DNA of 64,000 nucleotides from Cloacibacterium rupense (lineage in GTDB: Bacteria; Bacteroidota; Bacteroidia; Flavobacteriales; Weeksellaceae), in NCBI RefSeq assembly GCF_014645495.1, contig NZ_BMLV01000001.1, forward strand, positions 810,410 to 874,409, read 5' to 3'. Below, in pieces: positions 1-8,541 of the stretch. Numbering within the stretch: position 1 is the stretch's first letter; every line of letters starts with the position of its first letter. A program made the position numbers and the translations under genes. The notes beneath the pieces are model-generated. The model was not told the origin of the DNA. It saw nothing but the letters and a program-made list of their open reading frames with translations, and ran no database searches.

Positions 1-2082
1 TGCATCTTCTTTATTGAAACAAGTGCTTCCTTTCGGTTGAGGAATACCCAATTCTTGTAACGCTTTTTCGAATTTATCACGGTTTTCAGCTCTATCTAAG
101 TCTTCTAAAGAAGTTCCTAAAATCTGTACACCGTGCGCTGCTAATTTATCTGCAAGGTTGATAGCGGTTTGTCCGCCAAACTGAACTACTACCCCTTTTG
201 GTTTTTCTAGCTCTATGATGTTCATTACATCTTCTTCCGTAAGAGGTTCGAAGTATAATTTATCTGAAATAGAGAAATCTGTAGAAACTGTTTCGGGATT
301 ATTATTGATGATAATCGCCTCGTAACCCATTTCTTTAATTGCCCAAACTGAGTGTACGGTTGCATAATCAAACTCCACACCTTGTCCAATTCTGATAGGA
401 CCAGAACCTAAAACAATTACTTTTTCTTTATCAGAAACAATGCTTTCATTTTCCTCTTCGTAAGAACCGTAGAAATATGGGGTTTCACTTTCAAATTCTG
501 CGGCGCAAGTATCTACCATTTTATAGACAGGCATCACTCCGTTTTCTTTTCTGAATTTAAAAATTTCTCTGTGGTCAGTCTCCCAAAGATGTGCAATATT
601 AATATCTGAAAAACCTAATTTTTTGGCTTGAAGTAAAACTTCTTTATTGAATTTATTCTCAGAAATTGTTTTTTCGAAATCAACTAGTTTTTTGAATTTC
701 CAAACAAAGAATTTATCGATTTTACTCCATTCTACAATAGTTTCCCAATCATATCCTCTTCTAAGCGCATCACCTATGATAAATAATCTTTCGTCATCAC
801 ATACTCTTATTCTTCTTTCAATTTCCTCTTCGGTAAGTGCAGCTGCTTGTTTAGATTTAAGACCAAAATGCTGAATACCAGTTTCTAAAGAGCGAATAGC
901 TTTCATTAAAGATTCTTCAAAAGTTCTTCCGATGGCCATTACTTCACCCGTAGCTTTCATTTGAGTAGAAAGTCTTCTGTCACCATGCTCGAATTTATCA
1001 AAAGGAAATCTAGGAATTTTGGTTACCACATAGTCCAAAGCTGGCTCGAAACAAGCATACGTTTTACCAGTTACAGGATTTAGCATTTCGTCTAGCGTAA
1101 GACCTACTGCAATTTTTGCCGCCAATTTTGCGATAGGATAACCCGTAGCTTTACTTGCCAAAGCAGATGAACGAGAAACTCTAGGATTTACTTCAATAAT
1201 ATAATAATCAAAAGAATGAGGATCTAGAGCCAATTGCACATTACAACCGCCTTCTATTCCTAAAGCTCTGATAATTTTGAGGGAAGCATTTCTCAACATT
1301 TGATATTCTCTATCTGAAAGTGTCTGAGAAGGCGCTACTACAATAGAATCTCCGGTATGTACCCCAACTGGGTCTATGTTTTCCATATTACAAACCACAA
1401 TAGCATTGTCATTTGCATCTCGCATTACCTCGTATTCTATTTCTTTGAAACCCGCAATTGATTTTTCAATAAGACACTGATTTACAGGACTATATTTAAG
1501 ACCATTAGCGGTAATTTCTTTTAATTCTGTTTCATTATTGGCAATTCCGCCACCTGTACCTCCCATTGTAAAAGCAGGACGAACGATTACAGGATAGCCA
1601 ATTTCTGCTGCAAAATTTAAAGCACCTTGCACATCATTTACAATATCAGAATCAGGCACAGGCTCATTCAATTCTCTCATCAAAGCACGGAAAAGTTCTC
1701 TATCTTCCGCTTGATTGATGGCAGAAAGTTTGGTTCCTAAAACCTCAACTCCACATTCTTCTAAAATCCCAGAATTTTGCAATTCTACTGCCATATTAAG
1801 GCCTGTTTGTCCGCCCAAAGTAGGCAAAAGCGCATCTGGTCTTTCTTTTCTGATGATATGACTTACAAAAGGTAAAGAGATAGGCTCTATGTAAACTTTA
1901 TCTGCAATTTCTTTATCCGTCATAATCGTAGCAGGATTCGAATTGATCAAAATTACTTTGTAACCTTCTTCTTTAAGAGCAAGGCAAGCCTGAGTTCCTG
2001 CATAATCAAACTCTGCAGCTTGACCAATGATGATTGGCCCAGAACCAATTACAAGTATGGTTTTTATATCGTTTCTTTTCAT
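1..2082 (-). CDS. carB: Carbamoyl-phosphate synthase large subunit, 5'-portion (cut by window edge)
   Basis: Only the first 694 codons are present; the frame is open from the ATG at 2082 to the window edge, and the family is about 1,060-1,070 residues. The enzyme makes carbamoyl phosphate from bicarbonate, ATP and ammonia supplied by CarA, in the cytoplasm, for pyrimidine and arginine synthesis. The N-terminus reads [20 protein letters not shown], the first ATP-grasp nucleotide fold; further on come [13 protein letters not shown] and [20 protein letters not shown], both hallmarks of the carboxyphosphate half. A second dinucleotide-like start ([18 protein letters not shown], about residue 545) opens the carbamoyl-phosphate half. 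It follows carA on the same strand after 63 nt, so the two are probably co-transcribed. Confidence 0.97.
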   Translation of the reverse strand, partial: MKRNDIKTILVIGSGPIIIGQAAEFDYAGTQACLALKEEGYKVILINSNPATIMTDKEIADKVYIEPISLPFVSHIIRKERPDALLPTLGGQTGLNMAVELQNSGILEECGVEVLGTKLSAINQAEDRELFRALMRELNEPVPDSDIVNDVQGALNFAAEIGYPVIVRPAFTMGGTGGGIANNETELKEITANGLKYSPVNQCLIEKSIAGFKEIEYEVMRDANDNAIVVCNMENIDPVGVHTGDSIVVAPSQTLSDREYQMLRNASLKIIRALGIEGGCNVQLALDPHSFDYYIIEVNPRVSRSSALASKATGYPIAKLAAKIAVGLTLDEMLNPVTGKTYACFEPALDYVVTKIPRFPFDKFEHGDRRLSTQMKATGEVMAIGRTFEESLMKAIRSLETGIQHFGLKSKQAAALTEEEIERRIRVCDDERLFIIGDALRRGYDWETIVEWSKIDKFFVWKFKKLVDFEKTISENKFNKEVLLQAKKLGFSDINIAHLWETDHREIFKFRKENGVMPVYKMVDTCAAEFESETPYFYGSYEEENESIVSDKEKVIVLGSGPIRIGQGVEFDYATVHSVWAIKEMGYEAIIINNNPETVSTDFSISDKLYFEPLTEEDVMNIIELEKPKGVVVQFGGQTAINLADKLAAHGVQILGTSLEDLDRAENRDKFEKALQELGIPQPKGSTCFNKEDA

Positions 2083-2145
2083 TTTTATATTGTTGAGAAC
2101 TTCGGAAATCCGAAATTCTAAGATTTATGAGTTATTTTAAAATTC

Positions 2146-3228
2146 TTAATTATGATTAGCTTTGAAACCCTCCATCAAATTGATAAAATCATCAAATAGA
2201 TAATTCGCATCTTCAGGACCAGGGCTAGCTTCAGGATGGTACTGAACTGAGAAGCAAGGATGAATTTTGTGCCTTATCCCTTCGTTTGTCCTATCATTAA
2301 GAGCTATATGTGTAACTTCTAAATCTGTATTGGCTAGAGATTCTTCATCTATTGCATACCCGTGATTTTGAGAAGTGATGGCCACTTTATTGGTTTTTAA
2401 ATCTAAAACAGGATGATTACCTCCCCTATGTCCGAATTTTAATTTGTAAGTTTTAGCACCACAAGCTAAGCCAATTAATTGGTGCCCTAAACAAATCCCA
2501 AAAATCGGAACTTTGCCTAATAAGCTTCTAATCATTTCTTGAGCATGAGGTACATCTTGCGGATCACCAGGCCCGTTAGAAAGCATAATTCCGTCTGGTT
2601 TCATGAGAAGGATTTCTTCAGCAGAAGTATCTTGAGAAACCACTATAATATCACAATTTCTTTTAGAAAGTTCTCTGATGATACCTAGCTTAGAGCCAAA
2701 ATCTACCAAAACTACTTTGAAGCCTTTTCCTGGCGCAGAATATGGTGTTTTTGTAGAAACCTGCTCTACTTGATTGGTTGGAAAATTTTTAGATTTCAAA
2801 TCTTGAATTACCGTTTCAGTATCTGTATCAAAACTCACAATTTTACCTTTTACTACTCCTTTATTTCTAATGATTCTAGTAAGTCTTCTAGTATCTATAC
2901 CTGAAATACCGGTAAGATTTCTTTTTTTGAATAATTCGTCTAATGACATTTGACTTCTAAAATTAGAAGGGAAATCACAAAGTTCTTTTACAATAAGACC
3001 TTTAATGGCAGGCTCTATACTTTCAAAATCGTCTCTATTGATACCATAATTCCCAATTAATGGATAGGTCATGCAAACGATTTGCCCACAATAAGAAGGA
3101 TCTGACATCAATTCTTGATAACCAGTCATTCCGGTATTAAAAACCACTTCACCCTCTGTTTCGTGATTTATACCGAAGCCTTCTCCCACAAAAACTTCTC
3201 CTGTTTCTAAAACTAATTTACTTTTCAT
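2146..3228 (-). CDS. carA: Carbamoyl-phosphate synthase small (glutaminase) subunit
   Basis: 360 residues, normal family length. It hydrolyses glutamine and channels ammonia to CarB. The N-terminal CarA domain (about residues 1-150) carries LETGEVFVGEGFG and FNTGMTGYQE; the C-terminal class I glutamine amidotransferase domain has the nucleophile elbow FGICLGHQLIG with Cys246 and the VQYHPEASPGP motif giving His331 and Glu333. It lies 63 nt upstream of carB. It is separated from pyrB by a perfect hairpin terminator (3373-3401), so it probably starts from its own promoter; a TAATTTTG (-7-like) lies at 3279-3272 but I see no good -33 partner. Confidence 0.97.
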   Translation of the reverse strand: MKSKLVLETGEVFVGEGFGINHETEGEVVFNTGMTGYQELMSDPSYCGQIVCMTYPLIGNYGINRDDFESIEPAIKGLIVKELCDFPSNFRSQMSLDELFKKRNLTGISGIDTRRLTRIIRNKGVVKGKIVSFDTDTETVIQDLKSKNFPTNQVEQVSTKTPYSAPGKGFKVVLVDFGSKLGIIRELSKRNCDIIVVSQDTSAEEILLMKPDGIMLSNGPGDPQDVPHAQEMIRSLLGKVPIFGICLGHQLIGLACGAKTYKLKFGHRGGNHPVLDLKTNKVAITSQNHGYAIDEESLANTDLEVTHIALNDRTNEGIRHKIHPCFSVQYHPEASPGPEDANYLFDDFINLMEGFKANHN

Positions 3229-3372
3229 TATTACTTTTAAGATTTATCTAATTTTAATTAAAAAACCTAAACAAAATTACAAAAAATTAAATTTAAAAAG
3301 ATAAAAAATCTAAATAAATAAATTTAACAGTAATTTTTATATTTTTATAAATTTCTACAAATTCTATGATAT

Positions 3373-3401
3373 AAAAAATGAGAGCATCACTCTCATTTTT
3401 T
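3373..3401 (-). terminator. Intrinsic terminator after pyrB
   Basis: A perfect 12-bp inverted repeat, AAAAAATGAGAG / CTCTCATTTTTT, with a 5-nt loop (CATCA). Read on the minus strand it ends in a run of six T just after the pyrB stop, and so separates pyrB from carA. Confidence 0.85.
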
Positions 3402-3405
3402 GAAA

Positions 3406-4305
3406 TTATTTTATTTCTTCAAACTCAAATGATTGCTTTTCTAAAACGTATTTCAATATCGCCATTCTCGCATAGACGCCATTGCTCATTTGCTTGAAAA
3501 TCCTACTTCTCTTACATTCTACCAAATCACCATCTATTTCTACCCCTCTATTAATAGGTGCTGGATGCATAATAATGGCATTAGGCTTCATTTTTTTCTC
3601 GCGTTCTTTTGTTAACCCGTATTTTTTGAGATATTCTGAAGCAGTTAATTTCATTTTTTCTTGATGTCTTTCGTGTTGAATTCTCAGCATCATCAACACA
3701 TCTACTTCTTTTAATAAATTATCAAAAGAAAGATAAGTACCATTAACCAACATAGCTTCATCAAACCAATCTACAGGACCAGAAAAATATACTTTAGCGC
3801 CTAATCTTCTTAAAGTATCTGCATTAGAATTGGCAACTCTACTGTGTTTTACATCACCTACAATCCCAACTTTTAATCCTTTGAAATCTCCAAATTCTTG
3901 TTTAATAGTCATTAAATCTAGAATAGCTTGACTAGGATGATGCCCTACTCCGTCACCAGCGTTTACTAATGCCAATCTAGCGTCTTTTAATTCATCATAA
4001 TACCTTGTTTGTTGATGGCGAATAACCGCAACATTAATACCAATTGCTTCCAGCGTTTTTATGGTATCTAGCAAAGTTTCTCCTTTATTAATTGAGCTTT
4101 TTTTCTCATCAAACTGCACAAGATGTAAACCCAATTTTTTCTCGGCAATTTCAAAACTAACTTTAGTTCTTGTACTATCTTCAAAAAATAAATTAGCAAC
4201 AAAAACGTCACTTTTTGCTTTTACTACTTTTCCATTAGCAAAATCTAGAGCTTCTGAGAGAATGCCAGAAATGCTATCTGTGGATAATCTTGATAATTTA
4301 ATCAT
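3406..4305 (-). CDS. pyrB: Aspartate carbamoyltransferase catalytic subunit
   Basis: 299 residues, a little shorter than the E. coli catalytic chain. It condenses carbamoyl phosphate with aspartate, the committed step of pyrimidine synthesis. The carbamoyl-phosphate loop is [13 protein letters not shown] (Ser44-Thr45-Arg46-Thr47); [10 protein letters not shown] and the aspartate-binding [12 protein letters not shown] segment near residue 245 are intact. No pyrI regulatory gene is visible nearby. The ATG at 4305 is preceded by an attenuator-like leader (4306-4422) with a short U-rich reading frame, suggesting UTP-dependent premature termination and not protein-based feedback alone. Its own terminator follows the stop codon. 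Confidence 0.97.
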   Translation of the reverse strand: MIKLSRLSTDSISGILSEALDFANGKVVKAKSDVFVANLFFEDSTRTKVSFEIAEKKLGLHLVQFDEKKSSINKGETLLDTIKTLEAIGINVAVIRHQQTRYYDELKDARLALVNAGDGVGHHPSQAILDLMTIKQEFGDFKGLKVGIVGDVKHSRVANSNADTLRRLGAKVYFSGPVDWFDEAMLVNGTYLSFDNLLKEVDVLMMLRIQHERHQEKMKLTASEYLKKYGLTKEREKKMKPNAIIMHPAPINRGVEIDGDLVECKRSRIFKQMSNGVYARMAILKYVLEKQSFEFEEIK

Positions 4306-4326
4306 AACTCAAAAAAATATAAAAAA

Positions 4327-4351
4327 AAACGAAGCCGATACGACTTCGTTT
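4327..4351 (-). terminator. pyrB leader attenuator (intrinsic terminator before the gene)
   Basis: On the minus strand AAACGAAG, a 9-nt loop and CTTCGTTT form an 8-bp stem followed by an unbroken T run, ending about 20 nt before the pyrB ATG. There is no minus-strand gene between this hairpin and the pyrB promoter other than the 22-codon leader frame, so it can only act on transcripts heading into pyrB. The leader stop codon lies 2 nt before the 5' arm, so a ribosome stopped there would cover that arm and block the hairpin. Confidence 0.8.
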
Positions 4352-4353
4352 GA

Positions 4354-4422
4354 TTAAAAAAATATTATTGTAACGGTTTGAAAACCGATATTTACTATAG
4401 ATATGTAACCTTTTAGTTTCAT
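4354..4422 (-). CDS. Putative pyrB leader peptide (22 residues)
   Basis: ATG at 4422, TAA at 4356-4354; the product starts MKLKGYISIV and ends TVTIIFF. The last codons are ATA ATA TTT TTT TAA, so the transcript has a run of seven U (4362-4356). A perfect 6-bp inverted repeat CGGTTT-TC-AAACCG (4387-4374) ends 11 nt before that run, the spacing expected for a hairpin-stabilised polymerase pause with UTP as the next nucleotide. The arrangement (pause hairpin, U tract inside a reading frame, stop codon, terminator) is that of the enterobacterial pyrBI leader. Translation is inferred: the ATG begins only 5 nt after the -7 box, so initiation would be nearly leaderless. Confidence 0.6.
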   Translation of the reverse strand: MKLKGYISIVNIGFQTVTIIFF

Positions 4423-4427
4423 TGTTG

Positions 4428-4458
4428 CAAATATACATATAAAGTAAATGCTTCCAAA
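4428..4458 (-). promoter_or_regulatory. pyrB promoter (Bacteroidota -33/-7 type)
   Basis: Minus strand TTTG (4458-4455), 19-nt spacer, TATATTTG (4435-4428). This matches the Bacteroidota housekeeping consensus TTTG / TAnnTTTG. Expected start of transcription is a few nucleotides downstream, at or next to the leader ATG (4422). Confidence 0.75.
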
Positions 4459-4508
4459 ATTTTTATAAAAAATTATTTTTCTTTAACATTTTAATTGCAA
4501 AATTAGTA

Positions 4509-4516
4509 TATCTTTG
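4509..4516 (+). promoter_or_regulatory. Probable -7 box for the InsA-like gene
   Basis: TATCTTTG matches TAnnTTTG and lies 14 nt before the ATG at 4531. No convincing TTG at the usual distance upstream was found. It is divergent from the pyrB promoter. Confidence 0.4.
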
Positions 4517-4530
4517 CTAAAAAAGTATAT

Positions 4531-4950
4531 ATGAAAATTTCTTGCTGTCCAAAATGCGAAAACACAGAAATAGTAAAAAGTGGCGTTGTAAAAGGCAAAC
4601 AAAGGTTTTTCTGTAGAAATTGCAACTATTATTTTACGGTTAATAAAATAGGTAAAAAGATAGATGATTACTATGTCACCAAGGCACTTCAGCTTTATCT
4701 AGAAGGCTTAAGCTTGAGAGAAATAGAGCGTATTTTGGGGATTTCACATGTAACTATAAGTTCATGGATTAAAGAATATAACATCAAGAAACCTCCACAT
4801 TCAGATTTCCATGCTACATATAAGGTTTTCAAGCAGAAAGAACTAGCAGAATATATAGAAAAAGAAGAAAATTTAAAAGGAAGTGGACTCATCATTACAG
4901 AATTTGGAGACAAGTTTATGCTCATAAAATGGGAACGTTTCAAAAAATAA
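4531..4950 (+). CDS. InsA/IS1-like zinc-ribbon plus helix-turn-helix DNA-binding protein, probably a domesticated regulator
   Basis: 139 residues. The N-terminal zinc ribbon uses CPKC (Cys6, Cys9) and CRNC (Cys28, Cys31), as in the InsA protein of IS1. Next comes a helix-turn-helix of resolvase/Hin type (about 52-85: LYLEGLSLREIERILGIS), then a basic linker and a short C-terminal module ending FMLIKWERFKK. No InsB transposase frame, terminal inverted repeats or target duplications are seen around it, so it does not look like a mobile element. It stands alone 95 nt before a porin-transporter-kinase block and may regulate that block; this is inference from position. Alternative: a relic of an insertion sequence. 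Confidence 0.7.
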   Translation: MKISCCPKCENTEIVKSGVVKGKQRFFCRNCNYYFTVNKIGKKIDDYYVTKALQLYLEGLSLREIERILGISHVTISSWIKEYNIKKPPHSDFHATYKVFKQKELAEYIEKEENLKGSGLIITEFGDKFMLIKWERFKK

Positions 4951-5045
4951 CTATACCTATTAACAAAAATATATACAAAATTTTTATAGAGTTTTTTTTA
5001 TTATCAGTTTAGCTGTGTTAAAATCACAAAAAACTGTTATAAATT

Positions 5046-6314
5046 ATGAAGAAAACTCAACCAATCCTTACTGTAATTGCATCATTTATATTTTGCAGTA
5101 TAATGTATGGACAAGAAAAACCAAAGGAATGGGATATCAATTTCTATGGCTATGCGAGAGCAGATTATATTTTCGATTCTAGAAAATCTGCTTATGTAAG
5201 AGAATACCAACTCAATCTTTACCCTCTAGATGTAGCAAAAGATGCCAACGGCGAAGACAAAAACGCAACGGGTTCTAGCAATTTTTTATCTGTAGTTTCT
5301 AGACTAGGCGTAAAATTTAAAGGACCCGACGTTTTCAAAGCTAAAATTTCTGGAAACTTAGAAGGAGATTTTTTTGGGAATACAGAAGTTAATGCTGCAG
5401 CTTCAGGAACTGGAAGCATAGGACTTTTTAGACTTAGACATGCAACCATAAAACTAGATTGGGCTAAAACATCTCTCACATTAGGGCAAACTTGGTACCC
5501 TACTTTTGTTCCAGAGGTTTTCCCAGGTGTCGCCAATTTCAACACAGGAATTATGTTTAATCCTTTTGGTTGGGCAGGTCAAATTAGACTCAGACAAAAA
5601 ATATCAGAACAATTATCTTTTGACTTAGTAGCTTATAAAGATAGAGAATTCACCGCTTCTTCTGTTAGTGGAACTGCACCAAACGCACCTACTTTCAATT
5701 CTTCTGTACCAACTCTGCACGGTCAATTTCAATTCAAAAACAAAAAAATAATTGCAGGATTAGGAGCAGAATATCAATCCTTAAAACCTGTAATAGAATC
5801 TGGTGGTCTAGCTTCTGATGAAAAACTAAATTCGACTACCGTTTTTGGGTATTTCAAATACGCAAATGAAGCCATAGTAACCAAACTCTATGGTATCTCT
5901 GGAGGAAACCTTACTCACCTTGTCATGTTAGGAGGTTATGGTAGTTATGCCAATTCAAACGGAATAGATTCTTACAAACCAACCAAAACAACCGCATTTT
6001 GGGTAGATATTGCAAGTAATAAATCTAAAATCGCTCCGGGATTATTTGCTGGTTATTCTAAAAATAATGGGCTTTCTAATTCAGGCTACAAAGCATTGTA
6101 TATGAGAGGACTGAATGGAACAACCCGAGCCATAGACAATGTGTGGAGAGTATCTGCAAGAGTAGATTTCAAAGAAAATAAATTTAAACTTACCCCAGAA
6201 CTAGAATACACTGGTGCTACTTGGGGCGCTATGGATTCTTCTGCCAAAGTAGTTTCAGCGAAAGAAAACGTGGGAAATTTCCGTGCATTAGTAAGTGCAA
6301 CTTATTCATTCTAA
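5046..6314 (+). CDS. DcaP-like trimeric outer-membrane porin
   Basis: 422 residues with a signal peptide (MKKTQPILTVIASFIFCSIM, cleavage near residue 22) and a beta-barrel composition ending in Phe (ALVSATYSF), the usual outer-membrane assembly signal. The early INFYGYARADYIFDSR segment and the LRHATIKLDWAKTSLTLGQTW repeat-strand pattern are those of the DcaP family, porins known to pass dicarboxylates and other small anions. It is 34 nt upstream of an MHS-type carrier, so together they would move a small organic acid from outside to the cytoplasm. Substrate is inferred from the acyl-CoA synthetases downstream. Confidence 0.8.
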   Translation: MKKTQPILTVIASFIFCSIMYGQEKPKEWDINFYGYARADYIFDSRKSAYVREYQLNLYPLDVAKDANGEDKNATGSSNFLSVVSRLGVKFKGPDVFKAKISGNLEGDFFGNTEVNAAASGTGSIGLFRLRHATIKLDWAKTSLTLGQTWYPTFVPEVFPGVANFNTGIMFNPFGWAGQIRLRQKISEQLSFDLVAYKDREFTASSVSGTAPNAPTFNSSVPTLHGQFQFKNKKIIAGLGAEYQSLKPVIESGGLASDEKLNSTTVFGYFKYANEAIVTKLYGISGGNLTHLVMLGGYGSYANSNGIDSYKPTKTTAFWVDIASNKSKIAPGLFAGYSKNNGLSNSGYKALYMRGLNGTTRAIDNVWRVSARVDFKENKFKLTPELEYTGATWGAMDSSAKVVSAKENVGNFRALVSATYSF

Positions 6315-6348
6315 ATAAAACAATAATTCTAAAAAACAAAATATTATT

Positions 6349-7932
6349 ATGAGCCACCAATTTAATTCTCAAGCAGAACACGATGCGTACGTAGAAGAAC
6401 GCAAAAAAAACAGTACCATCTGGAGCGTAATCATGGCTTCGTCATTAGGTACAATGATCGAATGGTATGATTTTTATATTTTCGGAAGTTTGGCAGTAGT
6501 ATTATCTACTAAATTTTTCCCAGCAGATAATCCTACCGCAGCATTCTTATCTACGCTTGCAACATTTGCAGCGGGATTTGTAGTAAGACCATTCGGAGCA
6601 TTATTCTTCGGAAGATTAGGCGACCTTATTGGTAGAAAATATACCTTTTTGGTAACCTTACTAATTATGGGATTTTCTACTTTTTTAATCGGTTGTATTC
6701 CTGCGTATGAAACCATAGGATTTATGGCGCCAGTTCTTGTATTATTGTTAAGATTATTACAAGGCCTAGCACTCGGTGGAGAGTATGGTGGTGCTGCAAC
6801 TTATGTAGCAGAATATTCTCAGCCTAATAGACGTGGATATTGGACTTCTTGGATCCAAACTACCGCTACTATAGGACTTTTCGTTTCCTTAATTGTAATT
6901 TTAGTGACTAAATCTTCTCTGACTGCCGAAGAATTTGACAATTGGGGATGGAGAGTTCCGTTTTGGGTTTCTATTTTGATGGTAGGTGTTTCTTACATCA
7001 TTAGAAAAAACATGAAAGAATCTCCACTTTTTGCAAAGGCTAAAAAGGAAGGAAAAACATCTACCAATCCATTAAAAGAATCTTTCGGAAATAAATATAA
7101 TTTCAAGTTCGTATTATTGGCATTATTTGGAGCGGTAATGGGACAAGGGGTAATCTGGTACACTGGTCAGTTCTACGCCATGTCTTTTATGCAAAAAGTA
7201 ATGAACTTAGATTCTGCACAAGTAGATTCTCTGATGGCAACTTCGCTTTTTGTAGCTACTCCTTTATTTATATTCTTTGGTTGGCTATCAGACAAAGTGG
7301 GTAGAAAAACCATAATGATGGCCGGGATGTTGATTGCCATATTATCTTACAGACCTATTTATGATAAAATGTTTAAACTAGGAGATTATTCTACTAAACA
7401 AGAATTAACAGAAAAAACAACCAAAGAAGCTACTGCTAAAGTACTAGAAGGCACAAAAGTAGATTCTGTCTACACGACTCAAAAGTTCTATGCAGATGGC
7501 GCTGCTTATAAAGAAATTGTTACCAAACATTTAGACAACGGAAAAATAATGCTAGATGATAAAGGCAAAGAAAAAGTAGAAACTAAAATCACCAAAACCG
7601 TAGATAGCCATACAAAATGGATGCTTGCATTCTGGGTTTTTATACAAGTAGTTTTTGTAACAATGGTTTATGGTCCTATTGCAGCATTTTTAGTTGAAAT
7701 GTTCCCAATCAGAATCAGATACACTTCTATGTCTTTACCATATCACATTGGTAATGGCGTTTTCGGAGGACTATTACCAGCAGTAGCAACTTACTTAGTA
7801 ACTTCTGCTAAAGATGCCGGCAATCCTGAATATTACCTGCAAGGTTTATGGTATCCAATTGTAGTTGCAGGCGTTTGTTTAATCATAGGAATGATTTATC
7901 TAGACGGAAAAGACAGAAATGTAGAAGATTAA
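6349..7932 (+). CDS. MFS transporter, metabolite:H+ symporter (MHS) type, with a periplasmic insertion
   Basis: 527 residues, longer than the usual 430-450. GTMIEWYDFYIFGSLA in helix 1 and GRLGDLIGRKYTF in the first cytoplasmic loop are the signatures of the MHS branch (ProP, KgtP, ShiA, proline/alpha-ketoglutarate/shikimate carriers); ALGGEYGGAATYVAEY and the second-half GWLSDKVGRKTIMM are also intact. Between helices 9 and 10 (about residues 338-423) there is a charged, lysine-rich stretch of roughly 85 residues that most relatives lack; by topology it faces the periplasm. Neighbours suggest a monocarboxylate or dicarboxylate substrate, but the sequence alone does not decide this. Confidence 0.85.
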   Translation: MSHQFNSQAEHDAYVEERKKNSTIWSVIMASSLGTMIEWYDFYIFGSLAVVLSTKFFPADNPTAAFLSTLATFAAGFVVRPFGALFFGRLGDLIGRKYTFLVTLLIMGFSTFLIGCIPAYETIGFMAPVLVLLLRLLQGLALGGEYGGAATYVAEYSQPNRRGYWTSWIQTTATIGLFVSLIVILVTKSSLTAEEFDNWGWRVPFWVSILMVGVSYIIRKNMKESPLFAKAKKEGKTSTNPLKESFGNKYNFKFVLLALFGAVMGQGVIWYTGQFYAMSFMQKVMNLDSAQVDSLMATSLFVATPLFIFFGWLSDKVGRKTIMMAGMLIAILSYRPIYDKMFKLGDYSTKQELTEKTTKEATAKVLEGTKVDSVYTTQKFYADGAAYKEIVTKHLDNGKIMLDDKGKEKVETKITKTVDSHTKWMLAFWVFIQVVFVTMVYGPIAAFLVEMFPIRIRYTSMSLPYHIGNGVFGGLLPAVATYLVTSAKDAGNPEYYLQGLWYPIVVAGVCLIIGMIYLDGKDRNVED

Positions 7933-7935
7933 TTT

Positions 7936-8015
7936 GATGGGTGATGGATTTTAGATAATAGAAGTAAAAAATTTAACACTAGAAAAGCATCCTGCACCCA
8001 ACTTCAATCACCCAA
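7936..8015. repeat. Short repeat-rich spacer between MFS and small membrane protein genes
   Basis: GATGGGT-GATGGAT (7936-7949) and CACCCAA-CTTCAAT-CACCCAA (7995-8015) are short 7-bp-phased repeats, and the TGGGTG and CACCCA copies are complementary, so the spacer could fold. No T run follows the fold, so I do not call a terminator. Confidence 0.4.
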
Positions 8016-8056
8016 CAAAATTTTAAAAATTTTCATTAACTTTAAAAAACAAAAAA

Positions 8057-8284
8057 ATGGACGCAATAAAAAAAATATTAGGTATTGTTTGGCTAGCTTT
8101 GGCAGCAGCAGTAGCATACTTCGGACTTACAGTTTTAGGAATTCCTAAAATCACATCTGAAAAACAAGAAGACCTAGTTTTTGGTATTATCATCGTATTT
8201 ATATTAATGCCAATTGTAGTAGGCGGATTAGCCGTTTTCGGTTGGTATTCGCTAAATGGTGAGTATTCTGCAAACAAAAAATAG
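8057..8284 (+). CDS. Small two-helix membrane protein (DUF6814-like)
   Basis: 75 residues with two hydrophobic helices (about 8-27 and 42-66) and a charged loop between them (PKITSEKQEDL). The sequence resembles a small family I know as DUF6814, common in Flavobacteriia; the name is from memory. It sits between the carrier and the sensor kinase, so a role as an accessory subunit of either is possible. No function is established. Confidence 0.75.
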   Translation: MDAIKKILGIVWLALAAAVAYFGLTVLGIPKITSEKQEDLVFGIIIVFILMPIVVGGLAVFGWYSLNGEYSANKK

Positions 8285-8292
8285 ATGATTAT

Positions 8293-8335
8293 AGATGGTT
8301 GATAATTGAAGTATTCTCTTATCGACCATCTTTTT
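8293..8335 (+). terminator. Intrinsic terminator after the DUF6814-like gene
   Basis: AGATGGTTGATAA (8293-8305) pairs with TTATCGACCATCT (8319-8331), 13 bp with one G-U pair and a 13-nt loop, followed by TTTTT. It would end the porin-carrier transcript before the kinase genes or allow partial read-through. Confidence 0.65.
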
Positions 8336-8346
8336 AATTAATAATT

Positions 8347-8541
8347 ATGAAAAAAAGACACGAGCAAAAATTGGTGATTCTAAGTGTAATACTTTTTGTA
8401 TTATTCAATGCACCAGTTTTGCTTTTGTTTAATAAAATTGAAAACTATTTTGGTCTTCCATTAATCTACATTTACATTTTCGGAGTTTGGTTTTTATCAG
8501 TAGTTTTTTCTTTTGTAATATTCAAAAAATTCGATGAATAA
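8347..8541 (+). CDS. Small membrane protein overlapping the sensor kinase gene
   Basis: 64 residues: a basic start (MKKRHEQK), two hydrophobic helices (about 9-28 and 38-58) and a charged tail. The stop overlaps the kinase start by 8 nt, which suggests translational coupling. Pseudomonas has a comparable small gene (cbrX) coupled to cbrA, the SLC5-type sensor kinase; the parallel is in position and size only. It may be a small partner of the transporter domain. Confidence 0.7.
   Translation: MKKRHEQKLVILSVILFVLFNAPVLLLFNKIENYFGLPLIYIYIFGVWFLSVVFSFVIFKKFDE

Noticed and set aside
647-874. Reading frames opposite or shifted within carB, TPR, trp and other genes
   Set aside because: They overlap strongly supported genes, have no family motifs and reflect the base composition of the true coding strand.
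3272-3279. carA promoter
   Set aside because: TAATTTTG fits the -7 box but no TTG is found 17-23 nt upstream; in such AT-rich DNA one box alone is weak.
4531-4950. A complete insertion sequence
   Set aside because: Only an InsA-like frame is present, with no InsB, no terminal inverted repeats and no target duplication.
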